64,000 nt of DNA, from positions 1,821,570 to 1,885,569 of the forward strand of contig NZ_ATYB01000014.1 of NCBI RefSeq assembly GCF_000427465.1, written 5' to 3'. Both the position numbers and the translations under genes were made by a program. The notes under the pieces were generated by a model that was not told where the DNA came from, ran no database searches, and was given only the letters and a program-made list of their open reading frames with translations. Of the stretch, positions 27,236 to 36,290 are shown in pieces (position 1 is the stretch's first letter; each line of letters opens with the position of its first letter). Source of the stretch: Sinorhizobium arboris LMG 14919 (GTDB lineage: Bacteria > Pseudomonadota > Alphaproteobacteria > Rhizobiales > Rhizobiaceae).

Positions 27236-27264
27236 TAATTATGAAGCGCCGGCGGCAAAGTCAA
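27236..27264 (-). promoter_or_regulatory. Promoter of the riboswitch-controlled cobP operon
   Basis: Minus-strand TTGACT (27259-27264) and TAATTA (27236-27241) are 17 bases apart. The predicted start, near 27229, falls on the first base of the riboswitch. Confidence 0.65.
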
Positions 27265-27474
27265 TCGACGACCTGCGACACCGCGCTCGCCGAATACGGC
27301 AGAAACCGCATTTCATCGCCCGCTACTCCGAACGGGTAAGCAGACACATCCGCCCGCGCCATGATAATAATTATCGCTTGGGGGCCGGTGCGACGTCGTG
27401 TCGACACGGTTTTTCTCGTTCGCGCACATGATCCCGGACCATGTCGGTCGCAGAGGATCGTCGTGGAGGGTGCG

Positions 27475-28383
27475 ATGTTTTACCTGCGTCGTGCCGCAAT
27501 CGCTGCATTGGGCGCAGCGCTTTACGGTTCCATGCCGACAATTGCCGCCGAACCGGTTGGAGAAGCGGTTCGCATCAGAACGGCCGTCACCGGCAGCGCC
27601 GGCCCGCTTGCGGTACGGGATGCCGTTCATCGGGACGAACAGATCCGCACTTCCAGGTCGGGGCTCGGCCAGTTCGTGTTCCGCGACGGCAGTAAGCTGG
27701 CGGTGGGAGCAGGTTCTTCCGTCGTCATAGACAAGTTCGTCTTCGACGATTCGAAATCGGTACAGAAACTCACGGTCGCCGCTGCCAAGGGTACCTTCCG
27801 CTGGATCAGCGGAAACTCCAAGCACTCCGCCTATCAGATCCTGACACCGGCCGGAACGATCGGCGTACGAGGAACCGCGTTTGATTTCTACATCGGCGAC
27901 GACGGAACGACGGCAATCGTTCTCTTGGAGGGTGCGGCGCGGTTCTGCGGCCCGTCGGGATGCCAGCAACTCACGCAGCGCTGCGATTGCGTGATCGCGA
28001 AACGCAACGGCGCCATGACGGACACGCACAGGGCCAGTCGCCGCACGCTCGCGACGCTCGGCAACCGCAAGGCCCTGCCTTTTCTTTCTGGCGATCAAAA
28101 ACTGTCCGCCTCCTTTGCGAGCATGAGCGGCAGCTGCGGTATTTCGGCCGCTATCGAAGTCAAGCCGACTACGCCGGAACGCGCGCAGCCGCCCGAAAAG
28201 GCGAGCCCGCCAAAGGCGCCGCGCCCGGGCAAGACGCCCAGCAACGAGCCCGGCAAACGTGGCCTCGACAAGGGAAAGAAGGGGCAGGATACGGGTAAAA
28301 AAGGACAGGACGCCGGCAAGAAGGGTCAGGACAGCGGCAAGAACGGACAGCTGGAAACAGGCACGACGAAGGGCCGCGGCTAG
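27475..28383 (+). CDS. Secreted FecR-domain protein with Lys/Gly repeat tail
   Basis: 302 residues. Signal peptide MFYLRRAAIAALGAALYGSM...AA, then a FecR domain (GSAGPLAVRDAVHRDEQIRT, GQFVFRDGSKLAVGAGSSVV, TPAGTIGVRGTAFDFYIGDD). The C-terminus is low complexity: a Pro-rich stretch (KPTTPERAQPPEKASPPKAP) followed by four imperfect KKGQDxG heptads. ATG 27475 has GTGGAGGG upstream. Unlike iron-sigma-factor FecR proteins it has no N-terminal cytoplasmic regulator domain and no sigma gene nearby. It converges on a CHASE2 cyclase gene; FecR proteins are often found next to such cyclases, so a periplasmic partner role is plausible. Confidence 0.85.
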   Translation: MFYLRRAAIAALGAALYGSMPTIAAEPVGEAVRIRTAVTGSAGPLAVRDAVHRDEQIRTSRSGLGQFVFRDGSKLAVGAGSSVVIDKFVFDDSKSVQKLTVAAAKGTFRWISGNSKHSAYQILTPAGTIGVRGTAFDFYIGDDGTTAIVLLEGAARFCGPSGCQQLTQRCDCVIAKRNGAMTDTHRASRRTLATLGNRKALPFLSGDQKLSASFASMSGSCGISAAIEVKPTTPERAQPPEKASPPKAPRPGKTPSNEPGKRGLDKGKKGQDTGKKGQDAGKKGQDSGKNGQLETGTTKGRG

Positions 28384-28421
28384 AACGGGATGAGGAAGAC
28401 CGTGTAACGGTTTTGCGCGCC
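28384..28421 (+). repeat. Dispersed GCGGGATGAGG-type element, copy 1
   Basis: Starts GAACGGGATGAGGAAGACCG directly after the FecR stop. Aligns with the elements at 34998-35042, 37656-37703 and 55444-55478. Half copy; the matching second arm is degenerate. Confidence 0.5.
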
Positions 28422-28452
28422 GAGACGCGTAGCTGCAATAGGCCGGACTTCT

Positions 28453-30630
28453 CTATTCGGCGGACCTGACTTCGTTTGCGAACGGCAAGGATTCACCGGC
28501 AAAGTGGTCCGCGCGGCGCCCGATGCGGCGATAGAAATCCGATAATCCGCCACACAGAGCCGGAGCCTTGAGCTTTGCCGCGTTGATCAACTGGCGGCTT
28601 GGCCGTGACCTCGAACGCATCGTCCCGATCAACTGTTCGTGAATGCGCTGCAGCTCGGAGAACTCGGCGGAAGCGGCCATATGCTCGTCACCGACGACGG
28701 CATATACCGACGTCCGCGAGCTCTTGCCTTTCAGCGCCAGCGCCCCCGCCTCCAGCAAGGCGCATCGCCCGCCCAAATTCGCCGTCGTCTCGGATATGAG
28801 GATATCGAAGCCGACGTCCCTGCACGCGGCCTCGATCCGGGCGGCGACGTTGACCGCGTCGCCGACCGCCGAATAGTTGAAGTGCATCTCCGCCCCCATA
28901 TTGCCGACGCAGGCAAGCCCGGTATGAATCCCCACACCGATCGCCACCTTTTGTTCACTTCCGAAGCCGAAGGCATCGCTCTCATTGAGGCGGGCAAGCG
29001 TCTGGCGCATGGCCAAGGCGGCGTGGACGGCCTTGTCGGCGTGATCCGCGACGTCGACGGGCGCATTCCAGAACGCCATGATCGAATCGCCGATGAACTT
29101 GTCGAGCGTCCCCTCGTTCGCGATGACATGGCGGCTCAGGGCGTCGAGAAGCGTATTGAGGAACCGGACCACCTCTCCCGGCGCCAGACGCTCGCTGATC
29201 TCAGTGAAGTTGCGCACGTCGACGAACATGATCGTCAACTCACGATCGTCCCCGCCGAGACGCAGGGCGTCATGCGTATGCTCGATGCGATAGAGAAGCG
29301 ATGGCGACAGGTACTGCCCAAAGGCGCGCCGGACTACGCGCCGCTCCCGGTCTATGACCAGGAATCGATATGCGGTCGCCGCAAAATGGGTGATCGATCC
29401 GGCGAGGATCGGCGCCAGAGGATCGAAAAGCACGCCCGCATACAGAAAGGCGCACCAGGAAGCCACGAGGGCCAGCGCGGTGACCAGCAGGCCGCAGGCA
29501 AGCGCGACGGCGGGGCTGACGAAGGTCGTCAGCAGAACGAGCACGGTGCCGGCAACAGCGATCGCGAAGATCTCCAGCCCGTCCGCCCAGTCCGGGCGGG
29601 AGAGAAAGCGGCCGGAGAGAACCTGCTCGACGGTCTGCGCGTGCAGCGACACGCCGGGCACGTTGTGCCCGAGAGCCGTGGTGCGAATATCCTGCAGCCC
29701 GGCTGCCGAAGTGCCCACGAAGACGATGCTGCCTTCGATCGCCGCTCTCGTTTCGGCGGAGGCCCCACCGGGCGCCAGCACCCGGCCAGCCGAAACATAT
29801 CTTTCGGCGTGATCGGGACTGACATACAGCCAGAGTTCGCCCGCGGCCGTCACCGGCACCACGAACTCGCCCGCCTTGATCAGTGTGATGGTATCACGCG
29901 CGTCCGGAGCACCGGCGACGACGTATGTGGAGGCGCCCTGGGCAACGCGCAGCGCTTCGAGAGCCAGGTTCGGATAGAATTGCTCGCCATCAGTCAACAG
30001 CAGCGGGACGGCGCGCACGACCGCCGACGGGCTGCCGGGATTGAGACTGATATGCCCCAGACCGGCGGCGCCGGCTTCGAGCTGCGGCCGCAGGGGCGTG
30101 GCGGCCGTCAGCCGAGGCGGCGCATCGACCGGGCTTTCCCCGGTGAAGGCGAAGCCCGCCTTAACCGGCGGCCGGTAGGTTCCCGCGTTGGAAATGCCGA
30201 AACCCAGAACGACGGGCCGGTCGCCTATCGACCGGGCGAGGATCTCGTCATTGTCCGGCAGCCGGTCAAGGAGCGCCGGATCGATACCGGCGACATCGCG
30301 CATGACGCTGCGCGGCGAAAGGCGGTCGGGTTCGGAGAACAGGATGTCGAAGGCTATGACGGCCGCACCCATTTCGGAAAGCCGGTCCACCAGGTCTGCA
30401 ACGCGATCGCGCGGCCACGGCCACTGACCCAGCTCTGCCAGGGAGGCCTCGTCGATGTCGACGACGCGCACCGGAACGTTCTCGAAGCTGCGCGGGGCCA
30501 GTCGCTGATACTCGTCGAAGGTGAGATCGCGGGCGAGACGCAAGGGTGGCGGATCGCTTGCACGCAACACTGTGAGTGCCGCGACGATCGCAAGGCCGAC
30601 TATGACCCCTACTAGCTGAGTGCGTGCCAT
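28453..30630 (-). CDS. CHASE2-domain class III adenylate/guanylate cyclase
   Basis: 725-residue membrane sensor enzyme. One N-terminal membrane segment, a periplasmic CHASE2 domain (VRVVDIDEASLAELGQWPWP, AAVIAFDILFSEPD), three further membrane segments (about residues 340-430), then a class III cyclase domain. Catalytic residues are visible: metal Asp in IMFVDVRNFTEISERL, second Asp with DKFIGDSIMAFWNAP, and transition-state Asn/Arg in GDAVNVAARIEA. ATG 30628-30630 has GAAGG upstream; ATG 30699 would add 23 residues. It likely makes cAMP in response to an envelope signal, perhaps with the convergent FecR protein. Confidence 0.92.
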   Translation of the reverse strand: MARTQLVGVIVGLAIVAALTVLRASDPPPLRLARDLTFDEYQRLAPRSFENVPVRVVDIDEASLAELGQWPWPRDRVADLVDRLSEMGAAVIAFDILFSEPDRLSPRSVMRDVAGIDPALLDRLPDNDEILARSIGDRPVVLGFGISNAGTYRPPVKAGFAFTGESPVDAPPRLTAATPLRPQLEAGAAGLGHISLNPGSPSAVVRAVPLLLTDGEQFYPNLALEALRVAQGASTYVVAGAPDARDTITLIKAGEFVVPVTAAGELWLYVSPDHAERYVSAGRVLAPGGASAETRAAIEGSIVFVGTSAAGLQDIRTTALGHNVPGVSLHAQTVEQVLSGRFLSRPDWADGLEIFAIAVAGTVLVLLTTFVSPAVALACGLLVTALALVASWCAFLYAGVLFDPLAPILAGSITHFAATAYRFLVIDRERRVVRRAFGQYLSPSLLYRIEHTHDALRLGGDDRELTIMFVDVRNFTEISERLAPGEVVRFLNTLLDALSRHVIANEGTLDKFIGDSIMAFWNAPVDVADHADKAVHAALAMRQTLARLNESDAFGFGSEQKVAIGVGIHTGLACVGNMGAEMHFNYSAVGDAVNVAARIEAACRDVGFDILISETTANLGGRCALLEAGALALKGKSSRTSVYAVVGDEHMAASAEFSELQRIHEQLIGTMRSRSRPSRQLINAAKLKAPALCGGLSDFYRRIGRRADHFAGESLPFANEVRSAE

Positions 30631-30754
30631 GGCAGCGCCCTTCGCGCCGGATGCCGTCGCCTGCAAACCGGCGAGGAAACCGTCCTGATCCCAAACCATG
30701 CTGCATTTTTCGCAGGCCGTATGCAACGGAGAACGTCAGGACGGCTCGAGCGCC

Positions 30755-31570
30755 TCAGGTCCCGGCCGGAAGTATCCTCCCAAGGAACGCGAGCATGGCG
30801 CCATTGAACACGTCGGGTCTCTGCAGTGGCGCAAAGTGGCTGACGCCGCGAAGCGGGATCAGTTCGGCGGCGGGAATGCTCCGGGCGAGATACGCGGCGT
30901 GATCCCTTTTTATGAACTCATCCTTCTCGGCCTGCACGATCGCGACGGGCACGCGGATTCCGCCGAGGTCGCGTGCCGAATAATCGGGTTGCGTCTTCAT
31001 CATCTCGCTAACGGCCGAGACAAAGTCGTCGAACTCATCCGGCGTCGCCGACAGCTCGACATAGTCCTTCCGGTGCCGGGCGAAGCAACGATCGATGACC
31101 GGGGTGGCCTCGAATTCCTTCACACCGCTCGGGTCCATGTTGCATGCGAAGAAAAAGACGCCGGCAACGCGCGATGGAGCCTCGCTCGCAAGAACGAGGC
31201 CGATGCACGCCCCGTCGCTCCAGCCCACCACGGCGAACTTCTGAAGCTGCAGCATGTCCATGACGGCAAGCACGTCAGACGCCATCAATTCGTAGCTGTA
31301 GGGCCGCCCATCGCGCGTGCTGCGCCCATGTCCGCGGCTGTCGACGAGTACGACGCGACGGCCGGCCTCAAGAAGCGGAGCAAGCTGATAGCCCCAGTTG
31401 CCGCTGTGTCCCAGGCCGCCGTGCAAGAGGACGACCGGGGCTCCGGTGCCGTATGTCGAATACCATATCCGGGCGCCATCGTGCTCCACATGGCCCTGCT
31501 CGGCGGCCGGTGGCAGAGCCGGTGCGCCCCGGGCTTCGAAACGCTGAAGATCATCGTCGTATTGCTGCAT
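30755..31570 (-). CDS. Alpha/beta hydrolase
   Basis: 271 residues. Typical fold motifs: VVLLHGGLGHSGNW (oxyanion loop), nucleophile Ser in VVGWSDGACIGLVLA, and a late His in PLRGVSHFAPLQRP. ATG 31568-31570 with AAAGG upstream; upstream readings run into cobQ. Lies 86 bases after cobQ on the same strand and may be cotranscribed. The substrate is not evident from the sequence; lactonase or esterase activity would fit. Confidence 0.85.
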   Translation of the reverse strand: MQQYDDDLQRFEARGAPALPPAAEQGHVEHDGARIWYSTYGTGAPVVLLHGGLGHSGNWGYQLAPLLEAGRRVVLVDSRGHGRSTRDGRPYSYELMASDVLAVMDMLQLQKFAVVGWSDGACIGLVLASEAPSRVAGVFFFACNMDPSGVKEFEATPVIDRCFARHRKDYVELSATPDEFDDFVSAVSEMMKTQPDYSARDLGGIRVPVAIVQAEKDEFIKRDHAAYLARSIPAAELIPLRGVSHFAPLQRPDVFNGAMLAFLGRILPAGT

Positions 31571-31656
31571 TCCGAACCTTTCCACGAGGTTTTCTGCGCT
31601 GACGACACGATACGGTCCGCGGCAGGAAATTCCAAACGGGCTCGGTTCGCAGGGCC

Positions 31657-33111
31657 CTACCCCAGCAGTGTGCCGAGCCATGCCCGGTCGAGTACCGTTT
31701 CGAGTTCCCCGGCAATCTCGTCGAGAGCCGCATCCACCGACTGGCGGTAATTGCCGCCCCCGCTCTCGATACCGAAGCTATTGAGCAGCGCGGCACGGTA
31801 GGCGTCGCTTCCGAAAAGGCCGTGCAGATAGGTTCCCATCACACGGCCGTCCGCCGATATCGCTCCATCCGGACGGCCGTCGATTTCGACCGGCGCGCGG
31901 CCGCAATCGGCGCCCGTCGTCTTGCCCAAATGGATTTCGTAGCCTTCGAGCGCGACGTCGTATTCCCGCGACCAAGCGCGGCTGTTGCGAACCGTCTTCT
32001 CCGGCGCCATCTCCGTCTCGACCGATAGCAGCCCCAGACCCTCGATCTCGCGCCTGCCGCCTTCGATGCCCAGCGGATCGATAACCCGGCTTCCGAGCAT
32101 CTGATATCCGCCGCAGATACCGACGACCCGACCACCGCGCCGCACATGGCGGTCGAGGTCCCGGTCCCAGCCCTGACTTCGGAAATCCTCGAGATCGGCA
32201 ATGGTGGACTTGGAACCGGGTATGACGACCAGGGCCGCATCGTCGGGAAGCGGCGCGCCCGGCCGGACAAAGACGATGTCCACGTCCGGCTCCGCGGCCA
32301 AGGGATCGAAATCGTCGAAATTGGCGATCCGCGAGAGCACGGGGACGGCGATCTTCAGCGCCTTGCCGTTGCCCCGCGCCAGCCTCTCGAGCACGACCGA
32401 ATCTTCGGCGGGCAGCCGCCCGGCACTCTTCAGCCAGGGTACGACGCCGAAGCACGGCCAGCCGGTAAACTGACGGATCGAAGCGATTCCGTCGTCGAAG
32501 AGCGTCACGTCACCGCGGAATTTATTGATGAGATAGCCGGTGACCATGCGTCGGTCGTCCTCCGGCAGGATCGCATGCGTTCCGACCAGGGACGCAATGA
32601 CGCCGCCGCGATCGATATCGCCGACAAGAACGACGGGCACCTCAGCACGAGTGGCAAATCCCATATTGGCGATGTCGCCGGCGCGCAGGTTGATCTCGGC
32701 GGGCGAGCCGGCCCCTTCGACGACCACGAGATCGGCACCGGCAGATACCTGTTCGAAACTCTCCATGACGGATCCGAGCAGCCCCGGCTTGAGAGCCTGG
32801 TATTCCTTTCCCTTGGCCTGACCCGCCACCCTTCCCTGGACAACGACTTGGCTGCCCACGTCCGATTGCGGCTTCAGAAGCACCGGGTTCATATGCACGG
32901 AGGACGGCACACGCGCGGCTAGCGCCTGAAGCCATTGGGCACGGCCGATCTCGCCGCCGTCGTCGGCAACGGCGGCATTGTTCGACATGTTCTGGGGTTT
33001 GAATGGCCTTACGCTGAGGCCGTGATTGGAAGCAAGCCGGCAGAGGCCCGCCACCAGTACTGATTTTCCGACATCCGAGCCGGTTCCCTGAAGCATGATC
33101 CTGCGTGTCAT
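31657..33111 (-). CDS. cobQ: Cobyric acid synthase CobQ
   Basis: 484-residue amidotransferase that amidates side chains b, d, e and g of adenosylcobyrinic acid a,c-diamide. N-terminal [20 protein letters not shown] and [13 protein letters not shown]-terminal class I glutaminase with [12 protein letters not shown] (Cys) and [15 protein letters not shown] (His). ATG 33109-33111 is preceded by GGGGGAGG. I see no riboswitch core upstream, unlike the cobP operon. Length equals that of known CobQ. Confidence 0.94.
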   Translation of the reverse strand: MTRRIMLQGTGSDVGKSVLVAGLCRLASNHGLSVRPFKPQNMSNNAAVADDGGEIGRAQWLQALAARVPSSVHMNPVLLKPQSDVGSQVVVQGRVAGQAKGKEYQALKPGLLGSVMESFEQVSAGADLVVVEGAGSPAEINLRAGDIANMGFATRAEVPVVLVGDIDRGGVIASLVGTHAILPEDDRRMVTGYLINKFRGDVTLFDDGIASIRQFTGWPCFGVVPWLKSAGRLPAEDSVVLERLARGNGKALKIAVPVLSRIANFDDFDPLAAEPDVDIVFVRPGAPLPDDAALVVIPGSKSTIADLEDFRSQGWDRDLDRHVRRGGRVVGICGGYQMLGSRVIDPLGIEGGRREIEGLGLLSVETEMAPEKTVRNSRAWSREYDVALEGYEIHLGKTTGADCGRAPVEIDGRPDGAISADGRVMGTYLHGLFGSDAYRAALLNSFGIESGGGNYRQSVDAALDEIAGELETVLDRAWLGTLLG

Positions 33112-33355
33112 GCCTCCCCCGTAGCACCGAAACCTCCTGCCGCAAAGCTCTGTTCCGACGCTATTTCGCCATGATTGCGTCATCGGCGATCACGGTACGC
33201 CTCCGGTCTCTTCAAGCACGTGAAGAAACCTCGTGAACTAGCGCAATTGCGACATGCCGTGCCGAGCTTGGCATTCAAGTCGTACCGGCAAGCGCCTATA
33301 TCCGCGGCATCGAAACCACGCCGGAAAATCACCCGGTCTCCCAAGATAGAAAGCC

Positions 33356-33499
33356 ATGCTGTTCGTCTTCAGCAAACCCAATTTCGTCCAGATCGCCTGG
33401 AACTCCAAGGCGCCGAACGGCCAGTCCCGCGTCCGCAATGTCGTTGCGGAAGCGCCGATCGGTCCCCTCGGCTTCATCCGCACGTCCAACGTCGGATAG
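33356..33499 (+). CDS. Possible small protein, 47 residues
   Basis: Opens with ATG and encodes MLFVFSKPNFVQIAWNSKAP followed by a basic, Val-rich remainder ending FIRTSNVG. I do not recognise it. Codon use looks plausible for the genome, but the ribosome site is weak (AAGATAGAAAGCC). It may be a genuine small gene or chance. Confidence 0.25.
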   Translation: MLFVFSKPNFVQIAWNSKAPNGQSRVRNVVAEAPIGPLGFIRTSNVG

Positions 33500-33963
33500 A
33501 GGCGCCACGTCGCGTCCGAGGCCGCTGCGTTCCGCGGCGGCTTCTTGGCGCTGGTGCCGAAATGCAAAAAACGGCCGCACCCGACCTTCGGAACGGAAGG
33601 GTGCGGCCGTAAGATCGTTCCGCTGAATCGGGTCCGGTACGCACTACCTGATCCGGACCTGCGGCAGTCGCCCGCCGCAGACAGACAATTATCCCCACAA
33701 CCTTACCGGATCGTTATCGAGGTCTTAACCAAATGTGAATTTCGCCGGCTTCGCTGCCTAGGCGCTTCGTGCCGCCAGCATGTAGCGACGGAACACGCCG
33801 CCGCGGCGCACCGCCGGATTGAAAGGTTGATTTCTCAACGCGAACACTTACGCTTGCCGCAATGACAACGAAGATTGCCGGCTGGCAGTTCAGCGCGCGT
33901 GGAGCGGTTGGGCGGCGCTCCATCCCACCCTGCGTGGGGCACTGACGTGAAGGTGTCGACGGA
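33500..33963. other. Gene-free region before the betaine-type binding protein
   Basis: About 460 bases with no convincing CDS. It contains an orphan minus-strand terminator (33565-33610) and a stretch with CTTAACCAAATGTGAA near 33724. A candidate small RNA on the minus strand is discussed in the findings. Confidence 0.5.
33565..33610 (-). terminator. Orphan intrinsic terminator (minus strand)
   Basis: Twelve-base-pair perfect stem (33571-33582 with 33599-33610, arms ACGGCCGCACCC and GGGTGCGGCCGT) followed on the minus strand by six T (33570-33565). No protein gene on the minus strand ends here. Confidence 0.75.
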
Positions 33964-34962
33964 ATGAAGAAACTCCTTGCTCCCCTCGTCCTCTCGGCAG
34001 GCATATGGGCTGTCGCGGCCTCATCCCAAGCGGCCGAATGCGGCAGCATCAGCATCGCCGCCATGGACTGGGCTTCGGCCGGCGTTGCGGCTCACGTGGA
34101 CAAGTTCATTCTGGAAAACGGCTACGGATGCAGCGTGAAGCTCGTCTCCGGCGACACTATGCAAACCTTTACCTCGATGAACGAGAAGGCACAGCCTGAT
34201 ATGGTGCCGGAACTCTGGATCAATTCCGTACGAACGCCCTTCGACACCGCAGTCAAGGAAGGTCGTCTCATCGAGGGCGCCAAGATCTTGAGCGAGGGCG
34301 GTGTCGAAGGCTGGTGGATTCCCAAATTCATCGCCGACGCACACCCCGATATCCGAACGGTCCAGGACGCGTTGAAGCATCCGGACCTTTTCCCCTCTCC
34401 TTCCAATCCCGCCAAGGGAGCGGTCCATAATTGCCCCGCCGGTTGGAACTGCCAGTTTTCCACAGCCAACCTCTACAAGGCGCTCGAAGCCGAAAAGGCC
34501 GGCTTCGAACTGATCGACCCCGGTTCCGCCGCCGGGCTTGACGCGTCGATCGGCGACGCGTTCGAGAAGAAGACCGGTTGGCTCGGCTATTATTGGGCCC
34601 CTACCGCCGTACTCGGCAAGTACGAGATGACCTTGCTGTCCTTCGGCGTAGACCACGACAAGGCGGAATGGGACTCCTGCACGGCCGTTCCGGATTGCCC
34701 CGCGCCAAAGGTGAATTCCTATCCGGTTTCGGACGTCTACACCGTGGTGACCAAGGCCTTTGCCGATAGAGCGGGTAGCGCCATGGACTACGTCGAGGCG
34801 CGGCAATGGGAGAACGCGACGGTCAACAAGGTTCTGGCCTGGATGGATCAGACCCGCGGCACGAACGAGGACGCCGCTCGATATTTCCTGGAGAATTTCC
34901 AGGAGAAATGGATGCCGTGGGTAAGCCCGAGTGTCGCGGAAAAGGTGAAGGCGGCGCTTTGA
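33964..34962 (+). CDS. Glycine betaine/choline-type ABC transporter binding protein
   Basis: 332 residues. Signal peptide MKKLLAPLVLSAGIWAVAAS...A, then an OpuAC-type domain (SISIAAMDWASAGVAAHVDK, KPDMVPELW-like QPDMVPELWINSVRTPFDT, GWLGYYWAPTAVLGKYEM). Aromatic residues such as EGWWIPKF suit a quaternary-amine cage. It binds a betaine-like ligand in the periplasm. The ATPase gene follows at 35199, but the permease expected between them is missing. The placement beside bmt and the MttB cluster suggests it supplies methylated amines. Confidence 0.88.
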   Translation: MKKLLAPLVLSAGIWAVAASSQAAECGSISIAAMDWASAGVAAHVDKFILENGYGCSVKLVSGDTMQTFTSMNEKAQPDMVPELWINSVRTPFDTAVKEGRLIEGAKILSEGGVEGWWIPKFIADAHPDIRTVQDALKHPDLFPSPSNPAKGAVHNCPAGWNCQFSTANLYKALEAEKAGFELIDPGSAAGLDASIGDAFEKKTGWLGYYWAPTAVLGKYEMTLLSFGVDHDKAEWDSCTAVPDCPAPKVNSYPVSDVYTVVTKAFADRAGSAMDYVEARQWENATVNKVLAWMDQTRGTNEDAARYFLENFQEKWMPWVSPSVAEKVKAAL

Positions 34963-34997
34963 TCCGTTCCGGGGCTTTGATCGATTCTTGAGAGTTG

Positions 34998-35042
34998 GAG
35001 CGGATGCGGGCGGAAAACGCGCACAGTTTTCCTCATCCGCTC
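34998..35042. repeat. Dispersed palindromic element, copy 2
   Basis: Perfect nine-base arms GAGCGGATG (34998-35006) and CATCCGCTC (35034-35042) with a conserved interior GGAAAACGCGCACAGTTTTCC. It occupies the gap where a permease gene would be expected. Confidence 0.65.
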
Positions 35043-35198
35043 TAAACTGCCTGATGCGCGACGCACGAGCCGCAGCTGCGTCGCAAACAGTAAAGCGGTC
35101 GGCGCGTTCCGCTGTCACAGTTCCGATGCAAGGAGAAGGCGCCACAAAAACGCAGCCGGCGCAAAAAAGCTCCAAGCCAAGTAGGGGAAAGGTTGTCC

Positions 35199-36245
35199 AT
35201 GGCTAGTCACGCAATCGAGGTGAAGAACCTCTATAAGATTTTCGGCCCACGCGGGGAGGAATACGTCCAACTCGTCGAGAAGGGGATGGGTAAGGCCGAA
35301 CTCAACGAAAAGCACGGCCACGTGCTCGGACTGCAGGACATCAACATTTCCATGCCGGGCGGCTGCATAACGGTCGTCATGGGACTGTCCGGCTCCGGCA
35401 AATCGACGCTCATCCGGCACATCAACCGGCTGATCGATCCGACCGCCGGCGAAGTCCTCTACGACGGCGTCGACGTCTGCAAGATGAACGAGAACGATCT
35501 TCGCGCATTCCGCCGCCACAAGACGGCGATGGTGTTCCAGAAATTCGCGCTGCTGCCGCACCGGACCGTCCTCGAGAACACCATCTACGGCCTGGAAATC
35601 CAAGGCGTGGACCGGCGCGAAAGCGAAAAGCGTGCGCTCGGCTGGATCGAGCGCGTCGGCCTTCAAGGCTTCGAGAAACACTATCCGAATCAGCTTTCGG
35701 GCGGCATGCAGCAGCGCGTCGGCCTTGCCCGTGCGCTCACAAACGACGCCGACATCCTGCTGATGGACGAAGCCTATTCCGCACTCGATCCGCTGATACG
35801 CGTCGACATGCAGTCCGTTCTGCTCGAATTGCAGAAGGAATTGAAGAAGACCGTGGTCTTCATCACGCACGATCTAGACGAGGCACTTAGGCTCGGCGAC
35901 AAGATCGCCATCCTGCGCGACGGCCGCGTCGTGCAACAGGGGACCGGTCAGGAGATCGTCCTCGCCCCAGCCGACGACTATATCACGGCCTTCGTGAAGG
36001 AAGTGAACCGCGGGCGTGTGATCAACGTCGAAACGATCATGCGGCCGCTTTCCGGCAATCCGGAGGGCCTGTCACTCCCCGCAGGAACGGTGCTCGAAGC
36101 CGCCGCCCGCATGATGACCGATGCCCACATCAGCAACGCGCATGTCGTTGACGCCAACGGCCGCCCGGTCGGTACGGTCGACCTGCAGATGATCATCTCG
36201 GCGATGGTCACGCCGATGACGCATGACGACCGGCAGGCGGCTTGA
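35199..36245 (+). CDS. Glycine betaine-type ABC transporter ATPase (ProV/OpuAA family)
   Basis: 348 residues. Long N-terminal helix region characteristic of ProV (GKAELNEKHGHVLGLQDINI), Walker A GLSGSGKSTLIRHINRL, signature LSGGMQQRVGLARAL, Walker B ILLMDEAYSALDP, and a C-terminal CBS-like regulatory segment (about residues 285-335, ISNAHVVDANGRPVGTVDLQ). ATG 35199 has GGGGAAAGG upstream; a TTG six bases earlier is also in frame. It should pair with the binding protein at 33964, but no permease gene is in this window. Confidence 0.9.
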   Translation: MASHAIEVKNLYKIFGPRGEEYVQLVEKGMGKAELNEKHGHVLGLQDINISMPGGCITVVMGLSGSGKSTLIRHINRLIDPTAGEVLYDGVDVCKMNENDLRAFRRHKTAMVFQKFALLPHRTVLENTIYGLEIQGVDRRESEKRALGWIERVGLQGFEKHYPNQLSGGMQQRVGLARALTNDADILLMDEAYSALDPLIRVDMQSVLLELQKELKKTVVFITHDLDEALRLGDKIAILRDGRVVQQGTGQEIVLAPADDYITAFVKEVNRGRVINVETIMRPLSGNPEGLSLPAGTVLEAAARMMTDAHISNAHVVDANGRPVGTVDLQMIISAMVTPMTHDDRQAA

Positions 36246-36290
36246 CGCGCATTAGGGGCGCCCGCCGGGGCGCCCCTTCTTGCGGGATGT

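Noticed and set aside
28261..28350. Repeats in the FecR tail as a CRISPR or mobile element
   Set aside because: They are in-frame heptad repeats coding Lys/Gly residues, with no spacers.
28639..30615. 658-residue open frame on the plus strand
   Set aside because: Antisense to the CHASE2 cyclase, which has all catalytic residues; composition is typical of a shadow frame.
33112..33355. Possible cobalamin riboswitch upstream of cobQ
   Set aside because: No B12 box or core motif found; the region is only moderately structured.
33714..34064. 116-residue minus-strand frame upstream of the betaine binding protein
   Set aside because: It overlaps the binding-protein start on the other strand and has no domain or ribosome site.
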